Positions 54,558 to 63,824 of a DNA stretch of 64,000 nucleotides are shown one piece after another. The number at the start of each line of letters is the position of its first letter. Position 1 is the first letter of the stretch. Made by a program: the position numbers and the translations under genes. The notes beneath the pieces are model-generated. The model was not told where the DNA came from. It searched no databases and was given only the letters and a program-made list of their open reading frames with translations. This DNA is from CAYNWT01 sp964485095 (lineage in GTDB: Bacteria; Planctomycetota; Planctomycetia; Planctomycetales; Planctomycetaceae), in contig CAZAIB010000010.1 of NCBI GenBank assembly GCA_964485095.1, forward strand, positions 1-64,000, read 5' to 3'.

Positions 54558-54584
54558 CGGTTGTTGCATGATTTGCAACGACCG
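54558..54584. terminator. Stem-loop between convergent genes
   Basis: CGGTTGTTGCA pairs with TGCAACGACCG over 11 bp (one G-T pair) with loop TGATT. It lies midway between two convergent stops (54508 and 54608). There is no T-run, so termination is only suggested by position. Confidence 0.55.
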
Positions 54585-54607
54585 TGCTGGGCAGCGTCGC
54601 AACAGAG

Positions 54608-55078
54608 TTAGTTAGCGGGCCGCTGATGGTTTTGTTCCTCGCGAAGCTTCGTGCGCACGTCCATTAGAATTCGGCCCAACATGTTCTTGCCTTTGCCGTC
54701 ACCGCCGTCGCCCCAATAGTCGTCATTGGCAGTGTGTTCGATGATCTTCGCCTCTCCGGTGACCAGCAGTAAATCACGCAACTCGTCGTGCTGCGTAAAT
54801 TTGGCCATCAACGCCTCGCGCATCACGTTGTCTTTGGCTGACTCCCAATCTCTGCGCAATGTTCGCTTCTTCCGGTCACGTCCCATCCGAGCGGCCAGCA
54901 TTGGCGAGTTCGCTTTGCGGATCTTTTCCTGTTCTGACTTTTCCTTGAACTTCATGGCCTGGAAGTAGTGTTCCGTCGTTGGCCACGTCTTCTTCCCAAT
55001 CGTGATGGGATAGGCCGCGAAATTGGAGAACTCACCGTATGCATCGGCAGTGCTGTAGAACTCGATGGGTTCGATCAT
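54608..55078 (-). CDS. NADAR family protein
   Basis: A 156-residue soluble protein of the NADAR (YbiA-like) family, N-glycosidases that remove ADP-ribose adducts or act on riboflavin precursors. Motifs: GEFSNFAAYPITIGKKTWPTTEHYFQAMKF at the N-terminus and DDYWGDGGDGKGKNMLGRILMDVR near the end, both diagnostic. AGGA lies 6 nt before the ATG at 55078; the frame ahead of it lacks any likeness. It stands alone in a 150-bp-spaced minus strand pair. Confidence 0.88.
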   Translation of the reverse strand: MIEPIEFYSTADAYGEFSNFAAYPITIGKKTWPTTEHYFQAMKFKEKSEQEKIRKANSPMLAARMGRDRKKRTLRRDWESAKDNVMREALMAKFTQHDELRDLLLVTGEAKIIEHTANDDYWGDGGDGKGKNMLGRILMDVRTKLREEQNHQRPAN

Positions 55079-55229
55079 TGTGGGTCCTGCCGGGGAGATT
55101 CTGAGCGTGCTACGATGGTGACACTCAGCCTGCGTTCTCGGTTCGCACAACATTCGCCCGTTTGCCAAAGCTCGATTGGTAGAGGCCCGTTCGGCTGCGC
55201 GTTCCTGTCGGGACTCGACGCCCGCAGAC

Positions 55230-56057
55230 TTATCGCAGCGCAAAGTAGAATGCCGGCAACGACGCAAGCATCAGCACGCCACCTATCGAAAACATAATTG
55301 TTGGCAAATACTCCAGACCATCCATGGCCGCTGAATAGCAGAACAAATAATGCGGTTCCGCTGGCGGTGCGTCAGTCGTTTTGAACTTCTCTCGAACCAA
55401 GCCTGGCAGGCCGTTGGCGATGAGTACACCGCGATGCCACTCTTCCGCCATGGCTGCATCATCGCGGGGAGATTGGTGCTCAACGTAGACAGCAATCGTG
55501 TCACCTTCAACGAAATCAGGCGGCACCAGCGCCGTGTAGTTGGCACTTGCGTCACCTCCAAGTCGGATTGAGAAATCCGGACGACCATAGCCTTGCAACA
55601 TGACATGGCCCGGGATGGGACGACCGCGTTTCACATCTGCCAGGGTCAACTCCACCGGTTCGCCACTTGGTACCCGTTGACCGGTATACCAACCTACCCC
55701 CAAAGCCATCACAGCCAGAGTCACGATTCCGGCTACCACATTAAAACGGTTGGGGTCTGCATCCGACGAATCGTCGCCAAGCCATCCTGCGGCTTCAACA
55801 CGTGCCCCCAGGTAACCCATTGGAAAGATGAAGGCAAGGAAAGAGAGAATGAGAGTGATGATTACAAAGTAAGAATCAAAGAGCCACAGTTGTAATTCGG
55901 CGATCCACCGATAGAGGCCGCTGTAGGTCCACCACCAATAGACACACAACGCGAGCATCAGCAGGCTTGGAAAAGTGCGCGCCGCAGTCATTCCCGATGG
56001 TGTTTGCGAAGCAGGCAGCCAAAGAAATCGGCAAATCGAGGCCACTAAACGATTCAT
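55230..56057 (-). CDS. Four-helix membrane protein, unknown
   Basis: A 275-residue protein with hydrophobic helices near 28-48, 58-80, 104-122 and 245-272 and a soluble loop of about 120 residues between the third and fourth (RPIPGHVMLQGYGRPDFSIRLGGDASANYTALVPPDFVEGDTIAVYVEHQSPRDD), probably outside. AGGAATTGAA precedes the ATG at 56057. I do not recognise it; a distant likeness to DUF3592-type proteins is possible but weak. Confidence 0.65.
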   Translation of the reverse strand: MNRLVASICRFLWLPASQTPSGMTAARTFPSLLMLALCVYWWWTYSGLYRWIAELQLWLFDSYFVIITLILSFLAFIFPMGYLGARVEAAGWLGDDSSDADPNRFNVVAGIVTLAVMALGVGWYTGQRVPSGEPVELTLADVKRGRPIPGHVMLQGYGRPDFSIRLGGDASANYTALVPPDFVEGDTIAVYVEHQSPRDDAAMAEEWHRGVLIANGLPGLVREKFKTTDAPPAEPHYLFCYSAAMDGLEYLPTIMFSIGGVLMLASLPAFYFALR

Positions 56058-56114
56058 TTCAATTCCTGTCTGTACCGGCACAGAATGTTAAGCCTCCTAA
56101 CAGGCGAGCCGGGA

Positions 56115-56244
56115 AACCAACCGTAGCCCGGTTTTTCCAAAACCGGGCGCCAAGTATAAGCCACCACTCAGACTTGGGTAGCTCGCGGTTTTCGAATACG
56201 ACCGCGGGTGGGCGTGTCTCGGAGAGACATGCCTACGGTTGGTT
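56115..56244. repeat. 130-bp composite repeat, inverted AACCAACCGTAG ends
   Basis: AACCAACCGTAG at 56115-56126 is repeated inverted at 56233-56244. Inside each end lies a hairpin: GCCCGGTTTT-TCC-AAAACCGGGC (56126-56148) and GGCGTGTCTC-GGA-GAGACATGCC (56211-56232), whose loop is TCC when read on the minus strand. The element lies after the giant propeller gene and before a membrane protein gene. It is not coding. Confidence 0.75.
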
Positions 56245-56273
56245 GACTCCGCTGTGGGGGCAGCAGGCTGACT

Positions 56274-59200
56274 TTACCTGTTTATGGGGGCTGCTCGGCC
56301 GGTTAGTTCGGGGAAGTCCAGGAGTTCTACTCGCAGGGGCTGGGTACGGCGTCCCGTGACTTCGAAGTGGAACCGGTACCGGCCGACTGGAAGGTCCTGC
56401 ACAATCCGTTCGGCTCGAAGATTGTCCTTGAGATCGTCGCGTGTAATTCGCAGGCCATCCCAGCCATCAACCTGGAGGGCGATCGCGCCTGGCGTTGTGA
56501 CTTCAATCTCCAGAGTGGCGACCTTGCCTTTCATGTCTTCGATTGGCAGCGAGCCATCCACTCGGCTGTAGACTGTTGAACCGTCCTGCATCAGCCAGCG
56601 ACGGCCGTAACGGTTCGCAGGAACCTTGAACGGACCTTCCTTGCCCAGCGATGAGAGGAAGGACAGAAGATCGATAAACTGACCACGCGGAAGTTTGGCA
56701 ACAAGATCGGTCGGCATGAGCGACGTGGGGCTTTTTACGCGTTCGTCGATACTCTCAACCGAGACCGTGTAGTCCTTGTTCTCAGCGTCACGGATAACAA
56801 CGTTGTTGGCATCTTCGGAAATCAGCTTGCCCGAAACCTGTGTTCCCGCATCGGTCACGATTGTGGTCGTGTGGTATCCCTCTTTGATTTTGGCTGACGG
56901 CTGCAGCATGGATTCGATGATGTAGTCCATCGGAGAACTCGCCCCCAGTGAAACCATGTCCGGCCCCAGAATCCCGCCGGCTCCTCCAATGGCATGACAC
57001 TTGATACATCCAAGTTCGGAACGGCGATAGACAACTTCCCCTCGCTGGGGATTGCCTTTGGTTTGAACGTCCGCGATCAACGCGGCCATTTCGTCGGGTG
57101 TCAGTTTCATCTTCATCGCCGCAACAGAACCGATGGCGCGAAAGACATCGACGACAGGTTTTCCGTTTCGCCCGGCTGAGCTGGCTCGACGAATTCCCGC
57201 TGCCGCAACAGCTTCGTTCACACGCACATCGCGTAGTGCGTCGGCCAGAGTGCCGCCGCCTTGCCTGCGGCTTAGGAAGGCTCCGACCAGCGGTTCGACT
57301 TGCGTCACGTCATTGGGACCGAGTGCGGCAAGGAACTCAGCAGCTTTGATAGCCGCAGATTTCTCATCAAACGTCGCCAGCTGGGCAATCGCAGAACGCC
57401 GCGTTGGGAGACCCGGTGCGGCGTCGATAATGGCGTTCAGACCATCGGCATCTTTAAAGGCCGCAAGTCCTCGCATCGCCGCAAGCTGCGCGGGGCCGGT
57501 TCCTGTTTGGGCGACTTCCTGAAGTTTGGGATGCAGTGGCTCGAACTGCCAGAGTCCAGCCAGGTGCAGCGCCTTGGGGTTGCCGACGAGCTGTTGGAGT
57601 TTGTTAAGCGATCCTGCTGGCTTCGCCTTACGCCGTTGGGCGGCGGTGACCAGTGCGGACAGAGCCGCGTCGCGGTTGGTTTCGTCTGTTTGAGCGATCT
57701 CAAAAATTCGCTTGAGCTGCGGTGGTTGGCCGAAGTCGCCAATCATCGCGACAACGTCTTTCCATTCGTTCTGTTCCAATGAATCGGATTCCAGCAGTTT
57801 CACCAACGGCTCGGCAACGCCGGGCTTCCCGATGGCTCTAAGAGCGAACAGGAGTTTGCGTGGTTCAGACTTGAAGTCGACGGGAGAATCGCTGTCGAGC
57901 GTTGGGAACCAGTGTTCTTCAAGGTCTCGCATCGAGACCCACAATCCAAAGTCCAGGTACTTATCCATCGGCGCGTCCATGATGCTCATTGAGAGCTCGG
58001 CCGCTTTCTTTGACGGCATCGACCGGAGGGCTCCTATTGCTTCGAGCCGAACCTGTGGGTGTTCGTCTTTAACTGCCGCAGCCAGCAAGGCACCGTCGGA
58101 ATCGAGTCGTTGACCGAGGTGGCCAAGCATGCGAACGCTGGCGGCTCGGTACCTGTGGTCGGGAGCCGTCAGCAAGCGTTTCAGCAATGGAATGTCGTAG
58201 TTACTCACCGCTTCGTGAGTCCACAGGCTTTCCATCATCAAGGCATAATCGTCGTCAGCGATCGCGTTGGTCCACTCGTCCAATGCAACTCGCACATCAA
58301 ACTTGTTTCGCTTTTGCAGTTCGATACGAACCATGTGCCGCGTTCGCTGTTCGGGCAGCTTAAGCATGTCCAGCAGCTCTCTTACCGACGCATCGGCGAG
58401 TTCAGGAACTCTTGTGCGCGGGCTGCCTTTTACGCTGACTCGCCAGATGCGGCCGTGTTTGTAGTCGCGACGTGAATCGCGAAAATCGACTTCGCCGTGG
58501 TTAATAATGGGGTTGTACCAGTCGGCAATGAACAGCGTTCCGTCCGGGCCCATTTTCAAATCGACAGGCCGGAACGCTCTGTGCTTTGACGTAAGTAGGT
58601 CCGGAAGCTGAGTCGAAACGTACCCGGAACCTTCTTCAGCCAGGCGGAACCGGTTAATGCGGTTGCCGCGGAAGTCGTTTGTGATCAGTGTTTCCTGCCA
58701 TTCATCGGGCCAGTGAGAACCCGTGATAATTTCCAGGCCACAATGCTTCGGCTGTCCAGGGTTCATCCCACGCAGGGTTCTTGGGTATCCGACGGCGGTC
58801 TGATACGCGGCGCCCAGGAATCCATAATTGATCCCATTCCCGCTGGCTCCATCAGTGACGAAGCTTTGTCCGTAGTTGTCAAAGATGTGCCCCCACGGAT
58901 TCACCAGGCCACGCATCACAACATCAGCAATGCCCGTCTTGGGGTTGTACCGCCAGATGCCTGATCCCATCAGGCGACGAACGCCGACGGGAGTTTCCAT
59001 GTGCGTGTGAATGTAGATGGACTGATTAAAGTAAATCGCGCCATCCGGTCCCCAGCGGAACGTGTGCAGAATGTGGTGCGTGTCCTCGGTTCCGAACCCG
59101 GCGAACACGACGCGCCGGCGATCGGCTTTACCATCACCATCAGTATCTGCCAGGTGCAGCAGCTCTGTTGAGTTCGCAACGTACGCGCCACCGCGTTCGT

Positions 59201-60467
59201 CAGGAAGAACGGCGGTCGGAATCAACAGGTCGTCTGCGAACACGGTGCGTGTATCGGCGACTCCATCGCCGTCAGCATCTTCCAGAATCACAATCTCATC
59301 GCGCGGCTTCGCGCCGGGTTTGATTTGCGGGTAGATGGGACTGGTCGCGACCCACAAGCGGCCTTTGCCGTCGAAGTTCATGTGGATGGGGTTCGCAATC
59401 ATTGGTTCTGACGCGAACACGGAAATCTCAAGCCCGTCGGCCATGGTGAACTCAGCCCGTTGATCTTCCGGATCGAGCGCGGTGAATGAAAGTTCCACGG
59501 GTGGCGGTTCCGGGATCGGATCGGGCAATGGTTCGCCCTTCAGTAGCGCGTAAACTCGATCTTCGGCCTGTGAGATGAGCGCGTCGAACTCGGCGATCTC
59601 TTTGGCGTTTTGTCCTTGTTCATGTTTGCGAAACCCGCGCAGGTAGGTTTCGTTTTGCGGTCGGTACCGGTGGAAGTACAACCGATTCTTCTCACCAATC
59701 AGTTCCCGCAATTGGTCGAACTCTTCTTTCGAAAGCCCAGTCCGGGCTTCTGTGCCTTCAACCCGCAAAGCTCGAATCATCAGGCCTGCGATGAGGCGAT
59801 AGCCTTCCTCGGTGAACCGCAAACCGTCGGTTGTCAGCGGGCGAGTGGGCGAACGCAAACGGCGTTCGAGCGAATCGAACAGGTTCACGAAGAACGATGG
59901 TTCAGATTCTGACACGAACAGGAATTTCAACATCCGCGTAACCGCGCGGCGACGGTTGTTGAGTATCTGAGCGCTGGGTCTGGGCTGCGGGCGTGATTCG
60001 ACAGGCGGTGGTGTGAGGACAACCGTGCGTTTTGTGTACTGCCGAGCCTTCTTGTAGAGCTTCGTAAAATCTGCGCTGAACTTTTCTGTGGTCTTGCCTT
60101 CGAAGTTCGATCCGTAGGCCAGGAATATTACGGTTGGCTTGATGCGGTCGAGTTCTTCGATCAGTCGTTTGTAGCCTTCGTCGGCGTTCCCAAAATAGCC
60201 GCGCGCGATACCACTGGGGGTGTCGCCCGACCAACCCATGTTGAAGAAACTTGCGCGGCGATCGGGCCAGCGAGCAGTTAGTTCTGCCTCGAAGTAGTTG
60301 TGCTTGATCGCCTGTTCGGTGAACTCAGAACCAAGAAAGACGACACGGTCACCGTCCTTGATTTCAAACCTCGGCAGCTTCCCAAGACTGCCATCCTGGG
60401 AGTAAGCGGCGGCGGGAACCGCCAGCAGGCTTAGGGTCGTCAGAGCACTCAAGCAGACGCGTTGCAT
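56274..60467 (-). CDS. SGNH hydrolase / propeller / HEAT / cytochrome c giant
   Basis: A 1397-residue exported protein. The start at 60467 opens a signal peptide (LSALTTLSLLAVPAAAYS); the frame continues 49 codons upstream without likeness. Domains in order: SGNH-type hydrolase (about 30-240; VVFLGSEFTEQ, FNMGWSGDTPSG, AYGSNFEGKT), Pirellula-type membrane dehydrogenase propeller (about 340-720; MADGLEISVFASEPMIANPIHMNF, LRGMNPGQPKHCGLEI), HEAT repeats (about 750-1090), and a cytochrome c haem site CIKCH near 1152, then a C-terminal outer domain. Family knowledge ties these to polysaccharide breakdown in the planctomycete envelope, without a known substrate. The HEAT and haem parts suggest electron transfer by a large assembly. 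Confidence 0.85.
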   Translation of the reverse strand: MQRVCLSALTTLSLLAVPAAAYSQDGSLGKLPRFEIKDGDRVVFLGSEFTEQAIKHNYFEAELTARWPDRRASFFNMGWSGDTPSGIARGYFGNADEGYKRLIEELDRIKPTVIFLAYGSNFEGKTTEKFSADFTKLYKKARQYTKRTVVLTPPPVESRPQPRPSAQILNNRRRAVTRMLKFLFVSESEPSFFVNLFDSLERRLRSPTRPLTTDGLRFTEEGYRLIAGLMIRALRVEGTEARTGLSKEEFDQLRELIGEKNRLYFHRYRPQNETYLRGFRKHEQGQNAKEIAEFDALISQAEDRVYALLKGEPLPDPIPEPPPVELSFTALDPEDQRAEFTMADGLEISVFASEPMIANPIHMNFDGKGRLWVATSPIYPQIKPGAKPRDEIVILEDADGDGVADTRTVFADDLLIPTAVLPDERGGAYVANSTELLHLADTDGDGKADRRRVVFAGFGTEDTHHILHTFRWGPDGAIYFNQSIYIHTHMETPVGVRRLMGSGIWRYNPKTGIADVVMRGLVNPWGHIFDNYGQSFVTDGASGNGINYGFLGAAYQTAVGYPRTLRGMNPGQPKHCGLEIITGSHWPDEWQETLITNDFRGNRINRFRLAEEGSGYVSTQLPDLLTSKHRAFRPVDLKMGPDGTLFIADWYNPIINHGEVDFRDSRRDYKHGRIWRVSVKGSPRTRVPELADASVRELLDMLKLPEQRTRHMVRIELQKRNKFDVRVALDEWTNAIADDDYALMMESLWTHEAVSNYDIPLLKRLLTAPDHRYRAASVRMLGHLGQRLDSDGALLAAAVKDEHPQVRLEAIGALRSMPSKKAAELSMSIMDAPMDKYLDFGLWVSMRDLEEHWFPTLDSDSPVDFKSEPRKLLFALRAIGKPGVAEPLVKLLESDSLEQNEWKDVVAMIGDFGQPPQLKRIFEIAQTDETNRDAALSALVTAAQRRKAKPAGSLNKLQQLVGNPKALHLAGLWQFEPLHPKLQEVAQTGTGPAQLAAMRGLAAFKDADGLNAIIDAAPGLPTRRSAIAQLATFDEKSAAIKAAEFLAALGPNDVTQVEPLVGAFLSRRQGGGTLADALRDVRVNEAVAAAGIRRASSAGRNGKPVVDVFRAIGSVAAMKMKLTPDEMAALIADVQTKGNPQRGEVVYRRSELGCIKCHAIGGAGGILGPDMVSLGASSPMDYIIESMLQPSAKIKEGYHTTTIVTDAGTQVSGKLISEDANNVVIRDAENKDYTVSVESIDERVKSPTSLMPTDLVAKLPRGQFIDLLSFLSSLGKEGPFKVPANRYGRRWLMQDGSTVYSRVDGSLPIEDMKGKVATLEIEVTTPGAIALQVDGWDGLRITRDDLKDNLRAERIVQDLPVGRYRFHFEVTGRRTQPLRVELLDFPELTGRAAPINR

Positions 60468-60720
60468 TTTCGCAGATCCAGTGAAGTCCATCTCGGCGTG
60501 TGGTTCGTGCATCCTAACCAAAAATGCAAATCCACGTGAGCGCAACGAACGCATTGCAGTGCATCCGTCGTGTGCAACAAGGTCGGTAACGTAGGCGGAA
60601 TAAGCTGCAAGCATGTGTACAACACCACAAAATTTTCGTTGGTTTTGCGTGTAAGAATCTCAGCTGGTCGCCGTGGTAATCACTGACCGAACGCACTTCT
60701 TCGTCTCTCGGAGACCATCC

Positions 60721-61452
60721 ATGAAGACAACCATCATCCTCAGCGTCGCGTTTGCAGCACTCATGAATTGCGCCGATGCACAGGAACCATCATCGAATGG
60801 CGAGCCGAAAGAGATCGCGTTCGAACTCAGCGATACGGACAAGCAGATCCTCCGAATGCGAATCAAACTGGTTCTCGAAAAGGATCAGCAGTTTCGTTCC
60901 TACATGTCGTTTGGAACCACAGACGAGTCAAAGATTGCGCGGCTCAAAAAACTCGGCATGAAAGAACAGATGCAGGCGATGGCTGAGAAAAGCCAGCTGA
61001 GCCCGGAAGTCCTGGCACTGCTGCGGCAGTTGCAGAAGAAAAACGACACACAGAACCACCAGGAGTTCTGCAGAATTGTCCGTCAGTATGGCTACCCATC
61101 AAGCGAGCGGTTGGGAACAAAGTCCGATAGTCTGTTCGTCCTGCTGCTGCACCCTCCCGTCGAACTCGAAAACATCGAAACCCACATTCAGGAGATGTCA
61201 AAGCTGTTGTTGCCGGAAGTGAAAAGCGATCGCATGCCAGCGAAGCTATTCGCGACGTTCATCGACAATATGCATGGCAAAATTCTGCGGAAACCACAGG
61301 TGTACGGAACCAATCAGCAATTCGATCGCGCGACGGGTAAGGTGTTGCCACCTCAGATCGAAGACCTGAAGAAGACCAACGCAGCTCGTGTAGCAATCGG
61401 GCTGCCCGAGTTGAAGGCCGGCGAGTATCGACTGATTCAGAAAGCCATGTAA
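60721..61452 (+). CDS. Exported DUF6624-like protein
   Basis: A 243-residue protein with a signal peptide (MKTTIILSVAFAALMNCADAQ). The C-terminal half fits DUF6624: QEFCRIVRQYGYPSSERLG, LLHPPVELENIETHIQEMSK, KPQVYGTNQQFDRATGKVLPPQIED, and AARVAIGLPEL. The biochemical role of the domain is not known to me. GGAG lies 7 nt before the ATG at 60721. It faces the Mo-hydroxylase gene tail to tail with a 3-bp gap and diverges from the SGNH giant across 253 bp. Confidence 0.8.
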   Translation: MKTTIILSVAFAALMNCADAQEPSSNGEPKEIAFELSDTDKQILRMRIKLVLEKDQQFRSYMSFGTTDESKIARLKKLGMKEQMQAMAEKSQLSPEVLALLRQLQKKNDTQNHQEFCRIVRQYGYPSSERLGTKSDSLFVLLLHPPVELENIETHIQEMSKLLLPEVKSDRMPAKLFATFIDNMHGKILRKPQVYGTNQQFDRATGKVLPPQIEDLKKTNAARVAIGLPELKAGEYRLIQKAM

Positions 61453-61455
61453 CCG

Positions 61456-63735
61456 CTACCGCAGGATTTCGGCGAGCAGTTTTGGCGGCGACATTGGCAG
61501 GTGGTTCATACGGATGCCGACTGCGTCGTAGATTGCGTTCGCAACGGCGGCCGGCGGCGGAACGATGGGAACCTCGCCCACGCCGCGCACTCCGAATGGG
61601 TGACCCGGGTTTGGAACTTCGACAATGATTGTTTCGATCATCGGCACGTCGAGGCATGTTGGCATCCGGTAGTCCAGGAAGCTGGCATTGCGCATGACGC
61701 CGTGTTCGTCGTAAACATATTCTTCGTTCAGCGCCCAGCCGATGCCCTGGACAACTCCGCCCTGCATTTGGCCTTCCACGTATGACGGGTGAATCGCCGT
61801 CCCTGCGTCCTGCGCGGCGGTGTAGCGGAGGATCTGAACCTTGCCGGTGTCGACATCGACTTCCACATCGACAACGTGTGTTCCAAACGCGCCGCCGGGT
61901 TGGTTCTTTGCGGATGAACCGCGACCGACAATCGGTTCGCCCGATTTGCCGGCGAGTTCAGCGAACGTGAACCGTTTGCCGTCCGGTCCGGACACACCGC
62001 CGTCTTCGTACGTCGTTTGTTCGACCGGTACATTCCAAATCGACGCTGCGCGGGCTTGGATTTGGTTTTGGATATCCAGGCCCGCCGCGTGGACAGCGAT
62101 GCCGGTTGAGTACGTAACCCGGCTGCCGCCGGTGACGTCTGTGTAGCCGACGCTGTCTGTATCCACGACAGTTGGATGCACGTCTTCGACTTTGATTCCA
62201 AGTGTCTCGGCCAATTGCATTGCCAGGCTGGCTCGGCTGCCGCCAATGTCGGTGGAACCTTCGATCAGCGAAACGGTTCCGTCCGGGTTCACATTCGCGC
62301 TGACGGCCGACTTCATGCCGGCGTTAAACCAAAACCCGGACGCGATACCGCGGCCACGTTTTCCGCTCGGCGAATGGATTGGCTTTGCATCTTTGTCAAT
62401 CGGCTTCGCGCAGTGATCGCTGTTCTTGATGGCTTCGACGGTTTCCCACATGCCGATGCGAGCGAACCTTGGCCCGTCAACTCGGCGCGTTCCTTCTTTC
62501 GATGCGTTCTTCAGGCGGAACTCGATGGGGTCCAGTTTTAGCTGTTCGCAGATCTCGTCGATGACGGTTTCAAGAGCGAACGCCGCCTGAGTCGCACCCG
62601 GCGCGCGGTAGGCGCGGGTTGCTGGCTTTGTGACACACACGTCGTATCCGTTGACGCGAGCGTTTTCCATTTCGTAGCAGGCAAACACGGTTCCGCAGGC
62701 AGCCCCAACGGGAGAACCGGGGAAGGCTCCGGCGTCGAATGCGATTTCTGCATCGGCGGCAGTGATGATGCCGTCGCCGTTCACGCCGACCTTCATTCGC
62801 ATCCACGATGCGGGTGTTGGCCCGGTTGCTTCGAGAACCTCTTTGCGGTCCATCGTGAACTTCACAGGTCGGCCGGTTTTCTTTGACAACAGTGCGGCCA
62901 GCGGCGGAAGGTAGACGACAATCTTTCCGCCGAAGCCGCCACCAATTTCCATCGGCACCACTTTGATTTTCACGAGCGGTTGTTGCAGCAGACCACACAA
63001 TTGTTGGCGGACGGTGAACGAACCCTGTGTGCTGGTCCACACGGTGATGTTGCCATCCGCATTCCACAATGCGGTGGCGGTGTGCGGTTCGATGTAGCCC
63101 TGGTGAACCGTCGCGGTTGTGAACTCGCGTTCGATGACGGTTGTCGCCGCAGCGAAACCGGCGTCGATGTCGCCCTTGAGATGCAGAAAGTGCTTGGCGA
63201 TGTTGGTTGGCTTGTCGTCAGGTTCAGTCGCCGACGCCACAGCACTGGTTCGCATCGTTGGATGCAGAATCGGCGAATCATCCTGCATTGCTTCGCGCAC
63301 GTTAAGAACCGGCGGGAGTTCGTCCAATTCGACTTCAATCAACGCAGCTGCTTCTTGCGCGATTGCGGCGGTGTCGGCCGCGACCGCCGCGATGGCGTGG
63401 CCAACGTACAGAACTTTGTCGCTGGCCAGCACGTTACGTTGTACATCGGCCAAATCAAACAGCCCTTCGCCCAAATCCAGAATCGCACTACCGAGCTTTG
63501 GCATATCACCAAATGTCAGAACACCATGCACACCAGCCAGTGCTTCGGCTTTGCTGGTGTCGATGCGTTTGATGACACCGTGAGCGATCGGGCTGCGCAG
63601 GATGGCTCCATGCAGCATCCCGGCCATTGCGATGTCAGCGCCATACTTCGCACGGCCCGTGACTTTGTCGACTCCGTCGGGTCGAACCGGGCGGGTGCCA
63701 ATGACTTTGTAATCGGGTTTGGCTTCGGTTGTCAT
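61456..63735 (-). CDS. Xanthine dehydrogenase family, molybdenum subunit
   Basis: A 759-residue cytoplasmic-type subunit that binds molybdopterin cytosine dinucleotide and hydroxylates aldehydes or N-heterocycles. N-terminal fold RPDGVDKVTGRAKYGADIAMAGMLHG, first Mo-site loop VPMEIGGGFGGKIVVYLPPLAALLS, RAYRAPGATQAAFALETVIDEIC, and the base Glu in GVRGVGEVPIVPPPAAV near the end are all present. The substrate cannot be read; several residues of the xanthine pocket are not the standard ones, so it may be another oxidase. It lies 89 bp downstream of its 2Fe-2S partner. Confidence 0.92.
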   Translation of the reverse strand: MTTEAKPDYKVIGTRPVRPDGVDKVTGRAKYGADIAMAGMLHGAILRSPIAHGVIKRIDTSKAEALAGVHGVLTFGDMPKLGSAILDLGEGLFDLADVQRNVLASDKVLYVGHAIAAVAADTAAIAQEAAALIEVELDELPPVLNVREAMQDDSPILHPTMRTSAVASATEPDDKPTNIAKHFLHLKGDIDAGFAAATTVIEREFTTATVHQGYIEPHTATALWNADGNITVWTSTQGSFTVRQQLCGLLQQPLVKIKVVPMEIGGGFGGKIVVYLPPLAALLSKKTGRPVKFTMDRKEVLEATGPTPASWMRMKVGVNGDGIITAADAEIAFDAGAFPGSPVGAACGTVFACYEMENARVNGYDVCVTKPATRAYRAPGATQAAFALETVIDEICEQLKLDPIEFRLKNASKEGTRRVDGPRFARIGMWETVEAIKNSDHCAKPIDKDAKPIHSPSGKRGRGIASGFWFNAGMKSAVSANVNPDGTVSLIEGSTDIGGSRASLAMQLAETLGIKVEDVHPTVVDTDSVGYTDVTGGSRVTYSTGIAVHAAGLDIQNQIQARAASIWNVPVEQTTYEDGGVSGPDGKRFTFAELAGKSGEPIVGRGSSAKNQPGGAFGTHVVDVEVDVDTGKVQILRYTAAQDAGTAIHPSYVEGQMQGGVVQGIGWALNEEYVYDEHGVMRNASFLDYRMPTCLDVPMIETIIVEVPNPGHPFGVRGVGEVPIVPPPAAVANAIYDAVGIRMNHLPMSPPKLLAEILR

Positions 63736-63824
63736 GATATTCCGCCGCGTGGAGGATGACTGTAGTGGGTGTGTTTTGGTTCCAGGGCTCGATGCTCTCG
63801 CGTCTTCGACTCAACGGGCTGTTG

